Shown: positions 7,425-15,625 of the stretch, one piece after another
Layout: each line of letters begins with the position of its first letter
How positions within the stretch are numbered: the first letter of the stretch is position 1
Assembly (NCBI GenBank): GCA_902765215.1
Contig: CACWZA010000014.1
Span: 1-52,560, forward strand
Length of the DNA stretch: 52,560 nucleotides
Origin: an uncultured bacterium
GTDB taxonomy: Bacteria > Cyanobacteriota > Vampirovibrionia > Gastranaerophilales > Gastranaerophilaceae
Direction: 5' to 3'
Notes under the pieces: model-generated
Databases searched by the model: none
What the model saw: only the letters and a program-made list of their open reading frames with translations
What the model was told of the DNA's origin: nothing
Program-made: the position numbers and the translations under genes

Positions 7425-8363
7425 ATGCAGAACAATGTATTAATGCCGGGGGATACGGCAGGAAACTACAACAAAGAATGGACAAAAACATTTGACCTGA
7501 AATTCCTTATTTTATGGGTTATACTGTTCCTCGTCCTGCTTACTTTCACAATAATTTTTGACCCGTCACTTTTTGGGGAAAAAGCATTCTTTATGCGTTC
7601 GGGGATAAAACTTTTTATAATGATGATTCTGTCCCTCTGTGGAGGTCTGCTTTGCAGACACTATTGCAATATTGACGAAAAGGGCTATATAACTTCTTCA
7701 AAAAATAACTGGTTTAAGGTTAATTACACAAGAAAAATTCAGCACTTTGCGGCGTATCTTGTACCATTAATCAGCCCTCCTACAAAACCGTTCGGGATAT
7801 TACCGCACTTATGGGAATCCCTGTTTGTACTTTTTATGTTTCTGGTGCTGATAAAACCGATAAGAGAATTTTCAAAGTTTTTTATGCTTCAGTTTAATTC
7901 GCTTGACAGAATAGAGGACAGACCAAACACTCTGAAATGGATAGTTTTGGGGAATATGTTACCCGGACTTTTAATAATAACAATTTTTAAACAACTGTTT
8001 GAAACTTATCTGAATTTACCACTATTAGCATCAATCGTAGTGTTTACGGTTGCGATAGGTGACGGACTTGCTGAACCTGTCGGAACATATTTAGGCAAGA
8101 AAAAATATGTCGTTCCTTCTTGGAATTTGAAAAATCGTTATGTGCGTTCTTATGCAGGAAGTGCCTGTGTATACATTTGTGCCGTTCTGTTCATATTATT
8201 ATACAGAGGACAGTTTGCTAACCCTCAGGAATTTTGGACTGCAATACTTTTATTCCCGCCTGTAATGACACTGTCAGAGGCATTCGCTCCACACTCCATG
8301 GACACACCTATTATGATGTTAATAGGGTTCTCGTTATTATTCGGAATTTGTGCAATATTTTAA
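7425..8363 (+). CDS. Phytol/dolichol kinase-like membrane protein (CTP-dependent polyprenol kinase family)
   Basis: An integral membrane protein of 312 residues with about eight hydrophobic segments. TRKIQHFAAYLVPL matches the RKxxH motif, AIGDGLAEPVGTYLGKKKY the GDxxAxxxGxxxGKxxY nucleotide-binding motif, and LSEAFAPHSMDTP the acidic motif of the dolichol kinase/VTE5 (phytol kinase) and related cytidylyltransferase families. It may phosphorylate an isoprenoid alcohol, but the substrate is unproven. AGAGGG lies 7 nt before the ATG. The unusual palindromic promoter suggests specific control. Confidence 0.7.
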   Translation: MQNNVLMPGDTAGNYNKEWTKTFDLKFLILWVILFLVLLTFTIIFDPSLFGEKAFFMRSGIKLFIMMILSLCGGLLCRHYCNIDEKGYITSSKNNWFKVNYTRKIQHFAAYLVPLISPPTKPFGILPHLWESLFVLFMFLVLIKPIREFSKFFMLQFNSLDRIEDRPNTLKWIVLGNMLPGLLIITIFKQLFETYLNLPLLASIVVFTVAIGDGLAEPVGTYLGKKKYVVPSWNLKNRYVRSYAGSACVYICAVLFILLYRGQFANPQEFWTAILLFPPVMTLSEAFAPHSMDTPIMMLIGFSLLFGICAIF

Positions 8364-8373
8364 AAATAAAATC

Positions 8374-8402
8374 TTGACTTATTCAGATTATAACTGCATA
8401 AT
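8374..8402 (+). promoter_or_regulatory. Promoter of preA
   Basis: TTGACT (8374-8379) and CATAAT (8397-8402) are spaced by exactly 17 nt, a near-consensus housekeeping promoter 38 nt before the preA start. Confidence 0.7.
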
Positions 8403-8440
8403 GGATATATTCAATTACAAATTTTGAGGATTTTGCACAA

Positions 8441-9625
8441 ATGGCTACTTTAGAAACATCTTTTTTAGGAATAAAATTTGAAAACCCATTTTTACTGGCA
8501 TCAGCTCCGCCAACCGCGTTAGTGGAAAGTATAGACAAGGCCTTTGAACTTGGCTGGGGCGGTGCGGTACTGAAAACAATCACTCCCGATAATCTTGAAA
8601 TGCTTGAGGCAAGTCCGAGATATGCGGTTATGAAAGAAAAAAACAAAGTTATAGGTTTTCAAAATATAGAACTTTTAAGCCATAAAACAGTAAAATACTG
8701 GTGCGACGGTATTAGATATTTAAAAGAAAAACACCCGAAAAAAGTTATTATTGCAAGTATAATGGCACCCGTTGAGAAAGAAGAATGGCAAGACCTTGTC
8801 AAAACACTCAACGAAACCCCGATAGATGCGTTTGAACTTAATTTTTCATGCCCACACGGTATGCCTGAAAAAAATATAGGTATGGCAATAGGGACAAGTG
8901 CAGAGATATCTATACTCATTACCTCCTGGGTAAAAGCAGTAGCGAAAAAACCTGTATTTGTAAAATTAACCCCAAATGTGACAAACATAGCTTGGATTTC
9001 AAATGCGGTAGAAAGGGCAGGGGCAGATGGTTTTGCTGCTATAAATACGGTACAGGGGTTTATGGGAGTTGATCTTGATACACTTGAACCTAATCTTTGC
9101 ATTGACGGCTGTACCACATACGGCGGATGTTCGGGCGAAATTGTAAAACCTATAGGGTTAAGATGTGTTGCCCAGATAAGACAAAGTTCTCAATTACCTA
9201 TACTTGGAATAGGCGGAATCTCAAAATGGCAGGATGCAGCTCAATATATCGCTGTCGGATCTGATGCGGTTCAGGTTTGCACAGAGGTTATGCTGAACGG
9301 ATACGGAATTATCGGAAATCTAAAAAAAGGGTTACTTGAATATCTTGAATCAAAAAATATGGACTCAATTTCTGATTTGAAAAACAGAGTTATCAGTAAA
9401 ATATCTGCCCACGAAGATTTAAACAAAAATTATTGTATGAAACCCGTTGTTGACAATGAAAAATGTATTTCCTGTGAAAAATGCACAAGAATATGTGCAG
9501 AATCAGAGCATCACGCATTATCACTTGAGGACGGGAAAATAGAACTTGACGAAGGTAAATGTCAGGGTTGTTCTTTGTGCAGTATAGTCTGCCCGCAAAG
9601 TGCAATTACAATGAACAGCAAATAA
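8441..9625 (+). CDS. preA: Dihydropyrimidine dehydrogenase subunit PreA-like (DHOD-fold with 2x[4Fe-4S])
   Basis: Residues 1-300 form a dihydroorotate-dehydrogenase-type TIM barrel binding FMN (FLGIKFENPFLLASAPPT, ELNFSCPHGMPEKNIG, FVKLTPNV, GIGGISKWQDAAQYI). Two ferredoxin-like clusters follow: CISCEKCTRIC and CQGCSLCSIVCPQ. The cysteine in NFSCPHG is the catalytic position of dihydropyrimidine dehydrogenases. The 394-residue length and domain order match bacterial PreA, which reduces uracil/thymine together with PreT. No PreT-like flavoprotein is encoded beside it, so its electron partner must lie elsewhere. Confidence 0.9.
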   Translation: MATLETSFLGIKFENPFLLASAPPTALVESIDKAFELGWGGAVLKTITPDNLEMLEASPRYAVMKEKNKVIGFQNIELLSHKTVKYWCDGIRYLKEKHPKKVIIASIMAPVEKEEWQDLVKTLNETPIDAFELNFSCPHGMPEKNIGMAIGTSAEISILITSWVKAVAKKPVFVKLTPNVTNIAWISNAVERAGADGFAAINTVQGFMGVDLDTLEPNLCIDGCTTYGGCSGEIVKPIGLRCVAQIRQSSQLPILGIGGISKWQDAAQYIAVGSDAVQVCTEVMLNGYGIIGNLKKGLLEYLESKNMDSISDLKNRVISKISAHEDLNKNYCMKPVVDNEKCISCEKCTRICAESEHHALSLEDGKIELDEGKCQGCSLCSIVCPQSAITMNSK

Positions 9626-9753
9626 CCAATATCATCGTCAGTTTTAATAACTCAGCCCCCGCATATACTTAAGAAAAATCAATAATAAGACATTATTTTT
9701 TCAATTTTGTGTATAATAAAAAGTGTGTTGAATTATGAATTTACGGAGGGCTT

Positions 9754-10878
9754 ATGTCAGAAGAATTTACAGAAACTACTAAAATATCATATTGGGGAAA
9801 TATTAAAAACTCGCTTTCGGGGCTTATTTTCGGTATAGTTTTGTTCCTCGCTTCATTTGTTGTTTTATGGATGAACGAAGGGCACAATGTTACACAGCTT
9901 GCAACAGCAAATTTTGTTGATAAAACTGCAATAGAGATTTCAGCAGAAAAAGCAGACAGAGCAAATGACGGCAAACTCATACAAGTTTCAGGTAATGCAA
10001 CTACTAACACGACATTAACAGATAAAATAATTTCCGTACCTAACACATTTGTACTGAAAAGAAATGTTGAAATGTATCAGTGGGAAGAAGACATTAAAAC
10101 AGATACAAAAGACGAAATGGGCGGAAGTACAACAGAAACAAAAACCTATTCTTACGAAAAGGTTTGGTCATCACACGAAATTGATTCTTCAAATTTCAAA
10201 AAACAGTCTTATGTAAACCCGCCGTTTACTATAAAATCTGAAACCTACTACGCAGAAAAGGGGAAACTTGGTGATTTTAAATTAACCACAAAACAAACTC
10301 ACGCAATGAACGATTATTCAGAATACGAAAACCTGCCACAAAAAGCTGAATACAAGATTTATAACAATATGTATTACAAAGGTTCAGACCCTGAAAACCC
10401 ACGCATTGGTGATGTAAGAATTTCTTACGAAGTTGTACCTTCTGGTACTGATATTTCTATCATCGGTCAGCAACGACCAAACAATACAATCACCTCTATG
10501 CGTCACAAGGACAATATGGTATATATCCAACAGAGCGGCGATAAAACAAAAGACGAAATGGTATACACCTTCGAGAAAAATAACAAGTTCTTTACTAATC
10601 TGGTAAGAATTTTAGGCTGGTTTATGATGTTCCTTGGTTTAAATACGGTAATCAGTCCGCTGGTAGTTATTTTTAAGGTTGTACCGTTCGTTGAAAGCAT
10701 TGTTGGCGGACTTTCCAAAGGAGTAATCTTCTTAATTACTCTGGCATTGTCACTCCTGACAATTGCAATCGCCTGGTTTGCATACAGACCAACATTATCA
10801 ATAATTTTACTTCTGGTTATTGGCGGAATCTTCTTTGCACTAAAAGGCAAATTTAAATCTGCAAAAGAAAACAATTAG
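9754..10878 (+). CDS. TMEM43-family membrane protein
   Basis: A 374-residue protein with one hydrophobic segment near residues 22-42 (GLIFGIVLFLASFVVLWMNEGH), a large soluble central part and three helices at the C-terminus (from about 280). This topology and the LWMNEG and LGWFMMFLGLN segments match TMEM43/DUF1625 proteins. Bacterial members have no defined role; animal TMEM43 is an inner nuclear membrane protein. GGAGGG lies before the ATG and TATAAT at 9712-9717. It is monocistronic, closed by a strong terminator. Confidence 0.8.
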   Translation: MSEEFTETTKISYWGNIKNSLSGLIFGIVLFLASFVVLWMNEGHNVTQLATANFVDKTAIEISAEKADRANDGKLIQVSGNATTNTTLTDKIISVPNTFVLKRNVEMYQWEEDIKTDTKDEMGGSTTETKTYSYEKVWSSHEIDSSNFKKQSYVNPPFTIKSETYYAEKGKLGDFKLTTKQTHAMNDYSEYENLPQKAEYKIYNNMYYKGSDPENPRIGDVRISYEVVPSGTDISIIGQQRPNNTITSMRHKDNMVYIQQSGDKTKDEMVYTFEKNNKFFTNLVRILGWFMMFLGLNTVISPLVVIFKVVPFVESIVGGLSKGVIFLITLALSLLTIAIAWFAYRPTLSIILLLVIGGIFFALKGKFKSAKENN

Positions 10879-10889
10879 TTAATCATATG

Positions 10890-10916
10890 CACGGAGGCCA
10901 CAAGCCTCCGTGTTTT
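10890..10916 (+). terminator. Intrinsic terminator after the TMEM43-like gene
   Basis: CACGGAGGC (10890-10898) pairs perfectly with GCCTCCGTG (10904-10912) around a 5-nt loop and is followed by TTTT. Confidence 0.9.
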
Positions 10917-11004
10917 GTTAATAATGTAAAAATTATTTTCAGGGTAGCAAAAAATTCTGAAACGTTTACTTATACTAATAACGGTTTTTAAAAGGGAATT
11001 TATT

Positions 11005-11316
11005 ATGGTTCAGACAAATTTAATCAATTATGACAGAAGCGATGCTTATTCAGGGTATAAGAACAAGGACACAAAATCTGTTTATGTCCTGTATGACGAT
11101 AAGCGTATACACGACGAGGAAAAGATGTACGAGTTTAGAAAAGACGGCAGTGCAACTGCAGTATCTTGTGCTTGGGGCAACAGGTCAGAATTACCTCCGG
11201 GGACATTCTCTGATATGTTAGCAAAGATGCCAAAAACAGAAGAACTCAACGCAGAACTTGCTCAGCAACTCGCTAATGCTTATGATAACGCTTATTCAAA
11301 AATTAAAAAAGCTTAA
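11005..11316 (+). CDS. Hypothetical protein, 103 residues
   Basis: A soluble, charged small protein starting with MVQTNLINYDRSDAYSG and carrying a predicted C-terminal helix (AELAQQLANAYDNAYSKIKK). AAAAGGGAA precedes the ATG. I do not recognise a family. It is separated from the TMEM43 gene by a terminator and from the metal transporter by a TATAAT promoter, so it is probably a single-gene unit. Confidence 0.6.
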   Translation: MVQTNLINYDRSDAYSGYKNKDTKSVYVLYDDKRIHDEEKMYEFRKDGSATAVSCAWGNRSELPPGTFSDMLAKMPKTEELNAELAQQLANAYDNAYSKIKKA

Positions 11317-11346
11317 TTAAAAACTTTCCCCTGCTGATTATAAATA

Positions 11347-11355
11347 TGATATAAT
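11347..11355 (+). promoter_or_regulatory. Extended -10 promoter of the CDF transporter gene
   Basis: TGATATAAT is a consensus -10 with the TGn extension, 24 nt upstream of the ATG. Confidence 0.55.
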
Positions 11356-11379
11356 ATTTTCTGCGGAAGGGAATTGTTT

Positions 11380-12249
11380 ATGCGAATTGAAACAAAAAAG
11401 AAATTTGTTGCAGGTTTATCGATAACATCTAATGTTGTCCTTTCTTTACTGAAGATTATCACAGGGATACTATCAGGCAGTATCAGTATAATATCTGAAG
11501 CCATTCACTCTATGAGTGACCTGCTGGCATCTGTTCTGACTTTCTTTTCCGTAATCAGATCGTCACAACCCGCAGACGATGAGCACCCGTACGGACACGG
11601 CAAATATGAGGATATGGCAGGGTTTATCGAGGGGCTTTTGATAATTTTTGCCTCACTATTCATCATTTACGAATCTGCCAAAAAGATAATCTTCGGAATT
11701 CATATGGAGCCCGAAAACCATCTGGGTATTGCGGTAATGTTTGTTGCAGTCGTTATGAATATAATAGTAAGTGCTCTCTTATTCAGGGTTGCAAAGGAAA
11801 GTAATTCCGTATCTCTGTACGCTGACGGAGAACATTTAAGGACAGATATATATTCGTCTTTCGGGGTTATGCTCGGACTTATAGTTATAAAATTAACGGG
11901 ATATTCTGCACTTGACTCTGTTATAGCTATACTTGTTGCGGTGATTATATTTAAGGCAGGGTATTCGATTATAAGAAGAACTATGAATAACCTGTTAGAC
12001 TGTTCCCTCCCCGAATGTGATATAGATAAGATTAAAAAAATAATTGAGGAACATTCGGATATGGTTACCCTAAAACCACGCGGAATAAAAGCACATCAGG
12101 TCGGGCCAACAAAGGACATAAATCTGATTTTACAATTTCCGAAAGAAACAACTATTTACGAGTGTCATAAGATTTGTGACGATATAGAACAACACCTTCA
12201 GTCACTCTATAAAAACTGCTCTGTTACTATCCATTCTGAACCGCTTTAA
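11380..12249 (+). CDS. Cation diffusion facilitator (CDF) family metal efflux transporter
   Basis: The ATG at 11380 follows GGAAGGG; a TTG at 11374 is less likely. The 289-residue protein has six membrane helices. HxxxD metal-site pairs lie in SEAIHSMSDLLAS (helix 2) and DGEHLRTDIYSS (helix 5), and HPYGHGKYE in the first cytoplasmic loop is a CDF hallmark. A cytoplasmic C-terminal domain follows (from about 205). His at the first site position favours zinc, cobalt or cadmium over manganese. It exports metal in exchange for protons. Its stop overlaps by 4 nt the end of the convergent DUF4186 gene. Confidence 0.9.
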   Translation: MRIETKKKFVAGLSITSNVVLSLLKIITGILSGSISIISEAIHSMSDLLASVLTFFSVIRSSQPADDEHPYGHGKYEDMAGFIEGLLIIFASLFIIYESAKKIIFGIHMEPENHLGIAVMFVAVVMNIIVSALLFRVAKESNSVSLYADGEHLRTDIYSSFGVMLGLIVIKLTGYSALDSVIAILVAVIIFKAGYSIIRRTMNNLLDCSLPECDIDKIKKIIEEHSDMVTLKPRGIKAHQVGPTKDINLILQFPKETTIYECHKICDDIEQHLQSLYKNCSVTIHSEPL

Positions 12250-12587
12250 TTCAGTTGGCGGGTTATCCATTCCATTATTACGGAAACAAGATACTCTTGT
12301 TCTTCCTCTGTTAAGTATCTGCCCTTTGGAAATTTATGCCATTTCTCGATACAACCGCGGCAACAAGTAGCAGTTGCGTGTTGGGCAATAAAGACGGGAT
12401 GATTTCTGGTCGGGGTTTGTTTCCCGTCGTTTTCTATGATATCAGGTGCTATCCGCTCTCTTATAAAGTCACAGGCGTGAGAACGTATGGTATCCATACC
12501 TTTTTCTTCTATGTATTTTATATCCTTCTCTTTTAGCCTGAATTTTGCACGGAACTTTGATTTAGAGAGTTTGTCTAATATTTCCAT
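12246..12587 (-). CDS. DUF4186 family protein
   Basis: 113 residues carrying the highly conserved family core: RSHACDFIRERIAP, NDGKQTPTRNHPVFIAQHATATCCRGC and KWHKFPKGR. The CC..C and His-rich core suggests a metal site. No function is known. AGGGG lies upstream of the ATG and TGCTAAAAT (12608-12616, minus strand) is its -10. It is divergent from the radical SAM gene, with only 43 nt between the two starts. Confidence 0.85.
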   Translation of the reverse strand: MEILDKLSKSKFRAKFRLKEKDIKYIEEKGMDTIRSHACDFIRERIAPDIIENDGKQTPTRNHPVFIAQHATATCCRGCIEKWHKFPKGRYLTEEEQEYLVSVIMEWITRQLN

Positions 12588-12607
12588 TTATATAATGCCC
12601 CTGATTT

Positions 12608-12623
12608 ATTTTAGCACTATAAT
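12608..12623. promoter_or_regulatory. Compact divergent promoter pair (DUF4186 / radical SAM)
   Basis: The minus-strand -10 TGCTAAAAT occupies 12608-12616 and the plus-strand TATAAT 12618-12623, only 1 nt apart. RNA polymerase cannot occupy both at once, so the two genes should compete for transcription. Confidence 0.5.
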
Positions 12624-12630
12624 TGTGTAT

Positions 12631-13620
12631 ATGAAATATCAAACGGTCAAAGGGAACAAAGTTCAATGTGATATCTGTCCGAGAATGTGTAACCTCTCGG
12701 ACGGACAATCAGGTTTTTGTTATGTCCGCAAAAACGACGGCGGAAATATTGTTCTTGAAACCTACGGATACAATACAGGACTTGCAATAGACCCCGTTGA
12801 GAAAAAACCTCTTTATCACTTTTTGCCATCATCAAGAGTGCTTTCTTTTGGCACATTAGGCTGTAATATGGGTTGTTTATTCTGCCAAAACTGGCACACA
12901 ACAAAACAAAAATTCCCTATAAATGAGTGTGAAAAAGCAACCCCGGAACAAATAGTATCAACAGCGCTTGCGTACGAATGTGAGAGTGTCGCCTTTACCT
13001 ATAACGATCCGATTTGTTTTTTTGAATATGCGACAGATACCGCAAGACTTTGCAGAGAGGCAGGACTAAAGACTATCGCCGTAACTTCGGGCTTCATCAA
13101 TAAAGAGCCTGCAAAAGAATTTTTTAACCTGATGGACGGGGCGAACATAGATTTAAAAGGGTTTAGTGAAACCTTTTATTCAAAGAACTGTCTTGCACAC
13201 CTTGAGCCGGTGCTTGATTCTATAAAATATGCGGTAAATGAAACCGGCTGCATAGTTGAGCTCACAACAATGCTTATTGAAGGCGAAAATGACCAATATG
13301 TTGAACAGGAATGCGAATGGATACTAAAAAATTTAGGCGACACAATACCGCTGCATTTCAGCGCATTTTTCCCTAAATTCAAGTTTTCTGACAGAAACTC
13401 AACAAAATTTGAAACACTAAAAAAAGCCTACGATACCGCAAAATCAATGGGGCTTAAATATGTTTATACAGGGAACATCCCTGATATTGAAACATCAACC
13501 ACCTATTGTAAAACCTGCGGTAAACCACTGATTGTGCGTGATGGCTACAGCATTAGAGATAACAATCTCTCAGACGGGAAATGCAAATATTGCGGCACCG
13601 CCTGTGACGGACTTTTTTAA
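12631..13620 (+). CDS. AmmeMemoRadiSam-system radical SAM enzyme (AmrS-like)
   Basis: 329 residues from the ATG at 12631. The radical SAM motif is GCNMGCLFCQNW (CxxxCxxC), binding a [4Fe-4S] cluster and S-adenosylmethionine. The N-terminal CDICPRMC...GFC and the C-terminal CKTCGKP...CKYCGTAC pairs are extra cysteine sites typical of the AmrS group, which is named for its genomic link to AMMECR1 and Memo proteins; neither is in this window. The reaction is not established. No Shine-Dalgarno is present and TATAAT ends 7 nt before the ATG, so the transcript is probably leaderless. Frames further upstream overlap the promoter and were rejected. Confidence 0.85.
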   Translation: MKYQTVKGNKVQCDICPRMCNLSDGQSGFCYVRKNDGGNIVLETYGYNTGLAIDPVEKKPLYHFLPSSRVLSFGTLGCNMGCLFCQNWHTTKQKFPINECEKATPEQIVSTALAYECESVAFTYNDPICFFEYATDTARLCREAGLKTIAVTSGFINKEPAKEFFNLMDGANIDLKGFSETFYSKNCLAHLEPVLDSIKYAVNETGCIVELTTMLIEGENDQYVEQECEWILKNLGDTIPLHFSAFFPKFKFSDRNSTKFETLKKAYDTAKSMGLKYVYTGNIPDIETSTTYCKTCGKPLIVRDGYSIRDNNLSDGKCKYCGTACDGLF

Positions 13621-13947
13621 TTATTTTAGTTTTTGAGATACAGCATCCTGCAACTCTTTATTGTTCTCTTTGCTGCCCTCAGTTTTCATTAAATCCAAAA
13701 TTCGCTTATTGAGTTTCTTCTCATCAGATTTTTCTTTTACGGGAACACTCACCCCTTTAATGTTAGGGAGTTGCTTTTTAAGTTCTGCCTCTTTCCCGTT
13801 CCTGATAACCATTTCTTTAAACAATTTCAGTTCGTGCTGAGTATTGAGTTTCCCGTGACCTTTTGAACCCGCTTTGTCTTTGTCTACAGCGAGCGCATAT
13901 TGTTTGATAATACCGTGTAATTTGCTTATATCAATTTCTTCTGCCAT
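13621..13947 (-). CDS. Hypothetical protein, 108 residues
   Basis: The ATG at 13947 follows AGGAG at ideal distance and is preferred over the one at 13974. The product starts MAEEIDISKLHGII, is soluble and highly charged (many Lys/Glu) and mostly helical. No family recognised. It is convergent with the radical SAM gene, whose stop it abuts. Confidence 0.65.
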   Translation of the reverse strand: MAEEIDISKLHGIIKQYALAVDKDKAGSKGHGKLNTQHELKLFKEMVIRNGKEAELKKQLPNIKGVSVPVKEKSDEKKLNKRILDLMKTEGSKENNKELQDAVSQKLK

Positions 13948-14145
13948 AATAACTTCTCCTGATTTTAACATCACTAATCTTAACGGCTGTATTTAGTAAT
14001 TTAGCCACTTATGTGCCGAAATCTAAACCATTTGGGGTAAATAATAAATACCTTATTTAGAATAATTTCTGTAAAATATATTAAACAAATATGTTCAGAA
14101 AAAACTATTTGTACTAAAATAGAACAATATCAAAGGGTATTGTGT

Positions 14146-15618
14146 ATGAGAATTAGTGCAATAAGCAGCATAAATTATTCAAACAAAATTAATACACAAA
14201 AAAGGGCAGAAAACAGACCTCAGCCGTGTTATGCTCAGGCTCCCGTAAACTTTGGGATGCGTATTGATTACGGAATCCCTGCAAAACTTTCTGAACCGCT
14301 TCAAAAGAAGGTTCTTAACATACACCAAAACATTGATTTAATACAAAACTTTTTCACAAAATACAATAACAATAACCCACAGCTCGGGGCTAAAATCAAA
14401 AAAGATTACGCAGACCTTATCCCAAAACGCCAGTCAGGGATAGTGTTCAAACTTCCTGACAGCGATAAAACAATAGAGGTTATGAAAAGTCAGACAAGAG
14501 ATAATATCCTCTATATAAGTATCGATAACGGCTCAGGGGAGTTCAACGGAATTATTGTTGACGGGCAGGATAAACTTATTGCAAACTATCTCAAACGCCA
14601 TCCGCATATGCTCCCGCGCGGGATAAAACACATGAACGCAGAACGAATGGCGGAAGCTGAACCTGAAAAGTTTATTAATCTTGCTGATGAAAAAATTCAG
14701 GCATACAGCGACTATATCAGAAAGCTACAATCGGGTGAAATTCCTATGCCGAAGCTTTCCAACTCTTCAACCCCAAAAACAGGGGCTGAGAAAAAAGCAG
14801 CAAAAAAGGTTATAAAATCGACAGAAAAACCCGCTAAAACAGAACCAAAACAGGAAAAACCAACAAAGGTTGTAGACAGAGTTTCTATACCTAAACACAG
14901 ACTGACAGGCAAACCTAAAAAACTTACAAACGCAGAGTTTGAAGAATATATGGCAAAAAAATCAAAAGATGTGGTATCAAAAATAACACGACTTTTGAAC
15001 GGGGAAATAAAAGAAGTTCCTGAACATCTTGAAATGAAACTCGCACCGAGCGGAAAACCGCTTGGTTTTACCCTTAAAACCGATGACGGCGGGACTCTGA
15101 AAGTTATGCGCAAAGCGGTCGGAAGTTACGGTAACTCTATGCCATATCTCTCCTTTGAAAAAAATAACCCTGATAATTCAATGAATTTTATCAGTATTGA
15201 TATGGTTTCAAACAAAGTTTTAAAAACCAAAGACAGAGGAAAACCACATATTTCAAGCGATCATATAGTATTTGATATGAGTGCTGACGAAATGAAAAGA
15301 CGAAAAATAGAGGACAAATTAGACAACTATATGGGGGAAATCTTTAAAGAAACCCCAAAAGAAGCGCAGAAGGAAGCACCTTCTATAAAAGAAAAAACAA
15401 TAGAAAAGGCTACAGAACAAAAACCTGAGCCGATAACGCAACCTGACGATATGGAAAAACTAAAACAAAGTATGAGAGAACTCGGCAAAAAGAATGGCTC
15501 TATCGCTGCAACAGAATACTTTAATGCGTTTAAAGAACAGTTTATGGCTGATCTTCAGCAAAAGATGGCAGAATTCCAAAGCAGCGTCAAAAACTTTATG
15601 GACACTCTTTCAAAATAA
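14146..15618 (+). CDS. Lineage-type protein with VNFGM tag and two related domains
   Basis: 490 residues from the ATG at 14146, with AAAGGG upstream. The N-terminus (MRISAISSIN, then a polar stretch, then APVNFGMRI) is a short disordered tail ending in an aromatic tag, like that of the 19270-20193 protein. Two domains look homologous: about 75-190 (TIEVMKSQ...LYISIDNGS) and about 300-400 (TLKVMRKA...PYLSFEK), each followed by a helical ISSDH/KHMNAERM-type segment. A Lys/Pro/Glu-rich linker (about 205-260) separates them, and the C-terminal 60 residues are helical. No catalytic motif or family recognised. Confidence 0.6.
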   Translation: MRISAISSINYSNKINTQKRAENRPQPCYAQAPVNFGMRIDYGIPAKLSEPLQKKVLNIHQNIDLIQNFFTKYNNNNPQLGAKIKKDYADLIPKRQSGIVFKLPDSDKTIEVMKSQTRDNILYISIDNGSGEFNGIIVDGQDKLIANYLKRHPHMLPRGIKHMNAERMAEAEPEKFINLADEKIQAYSDYIRKLQSGEIPMPKLSNSSTPKTGAEKKAAKKVIKSTEKPAKTEPKQEKPTKVVDRVSIPKHRLTGKPKKLTNAEFEEYMAKKSKDVVSKITRLLNGEIKEVPEHLEMKLAPSGKPLGFTLKTDDGGTLKVMRKAVGSYGNSMPYLSFEKNNPDNSMNFISIDMVSNKVLKTKDRGKPHISSDHIVFDMSADEMKRRKIEDKLDNYMGEIFKETPKEAQKEAPSIKEKTIEKATEQKPEPITQPDDMEKLKQSMRELGKKNGSIAATEYFNAFKEQFMADLQQKMAEFQSSVKNFMDTLSK

Positions 15619-15625
15619 CTCCTGT

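Noticed and set aside
12487-12630. Upstream extension of the radical SAM protein
   Set aside because: It lies over the DUF4186 gene and the divergent promoter, and the family starts near MKYQ.
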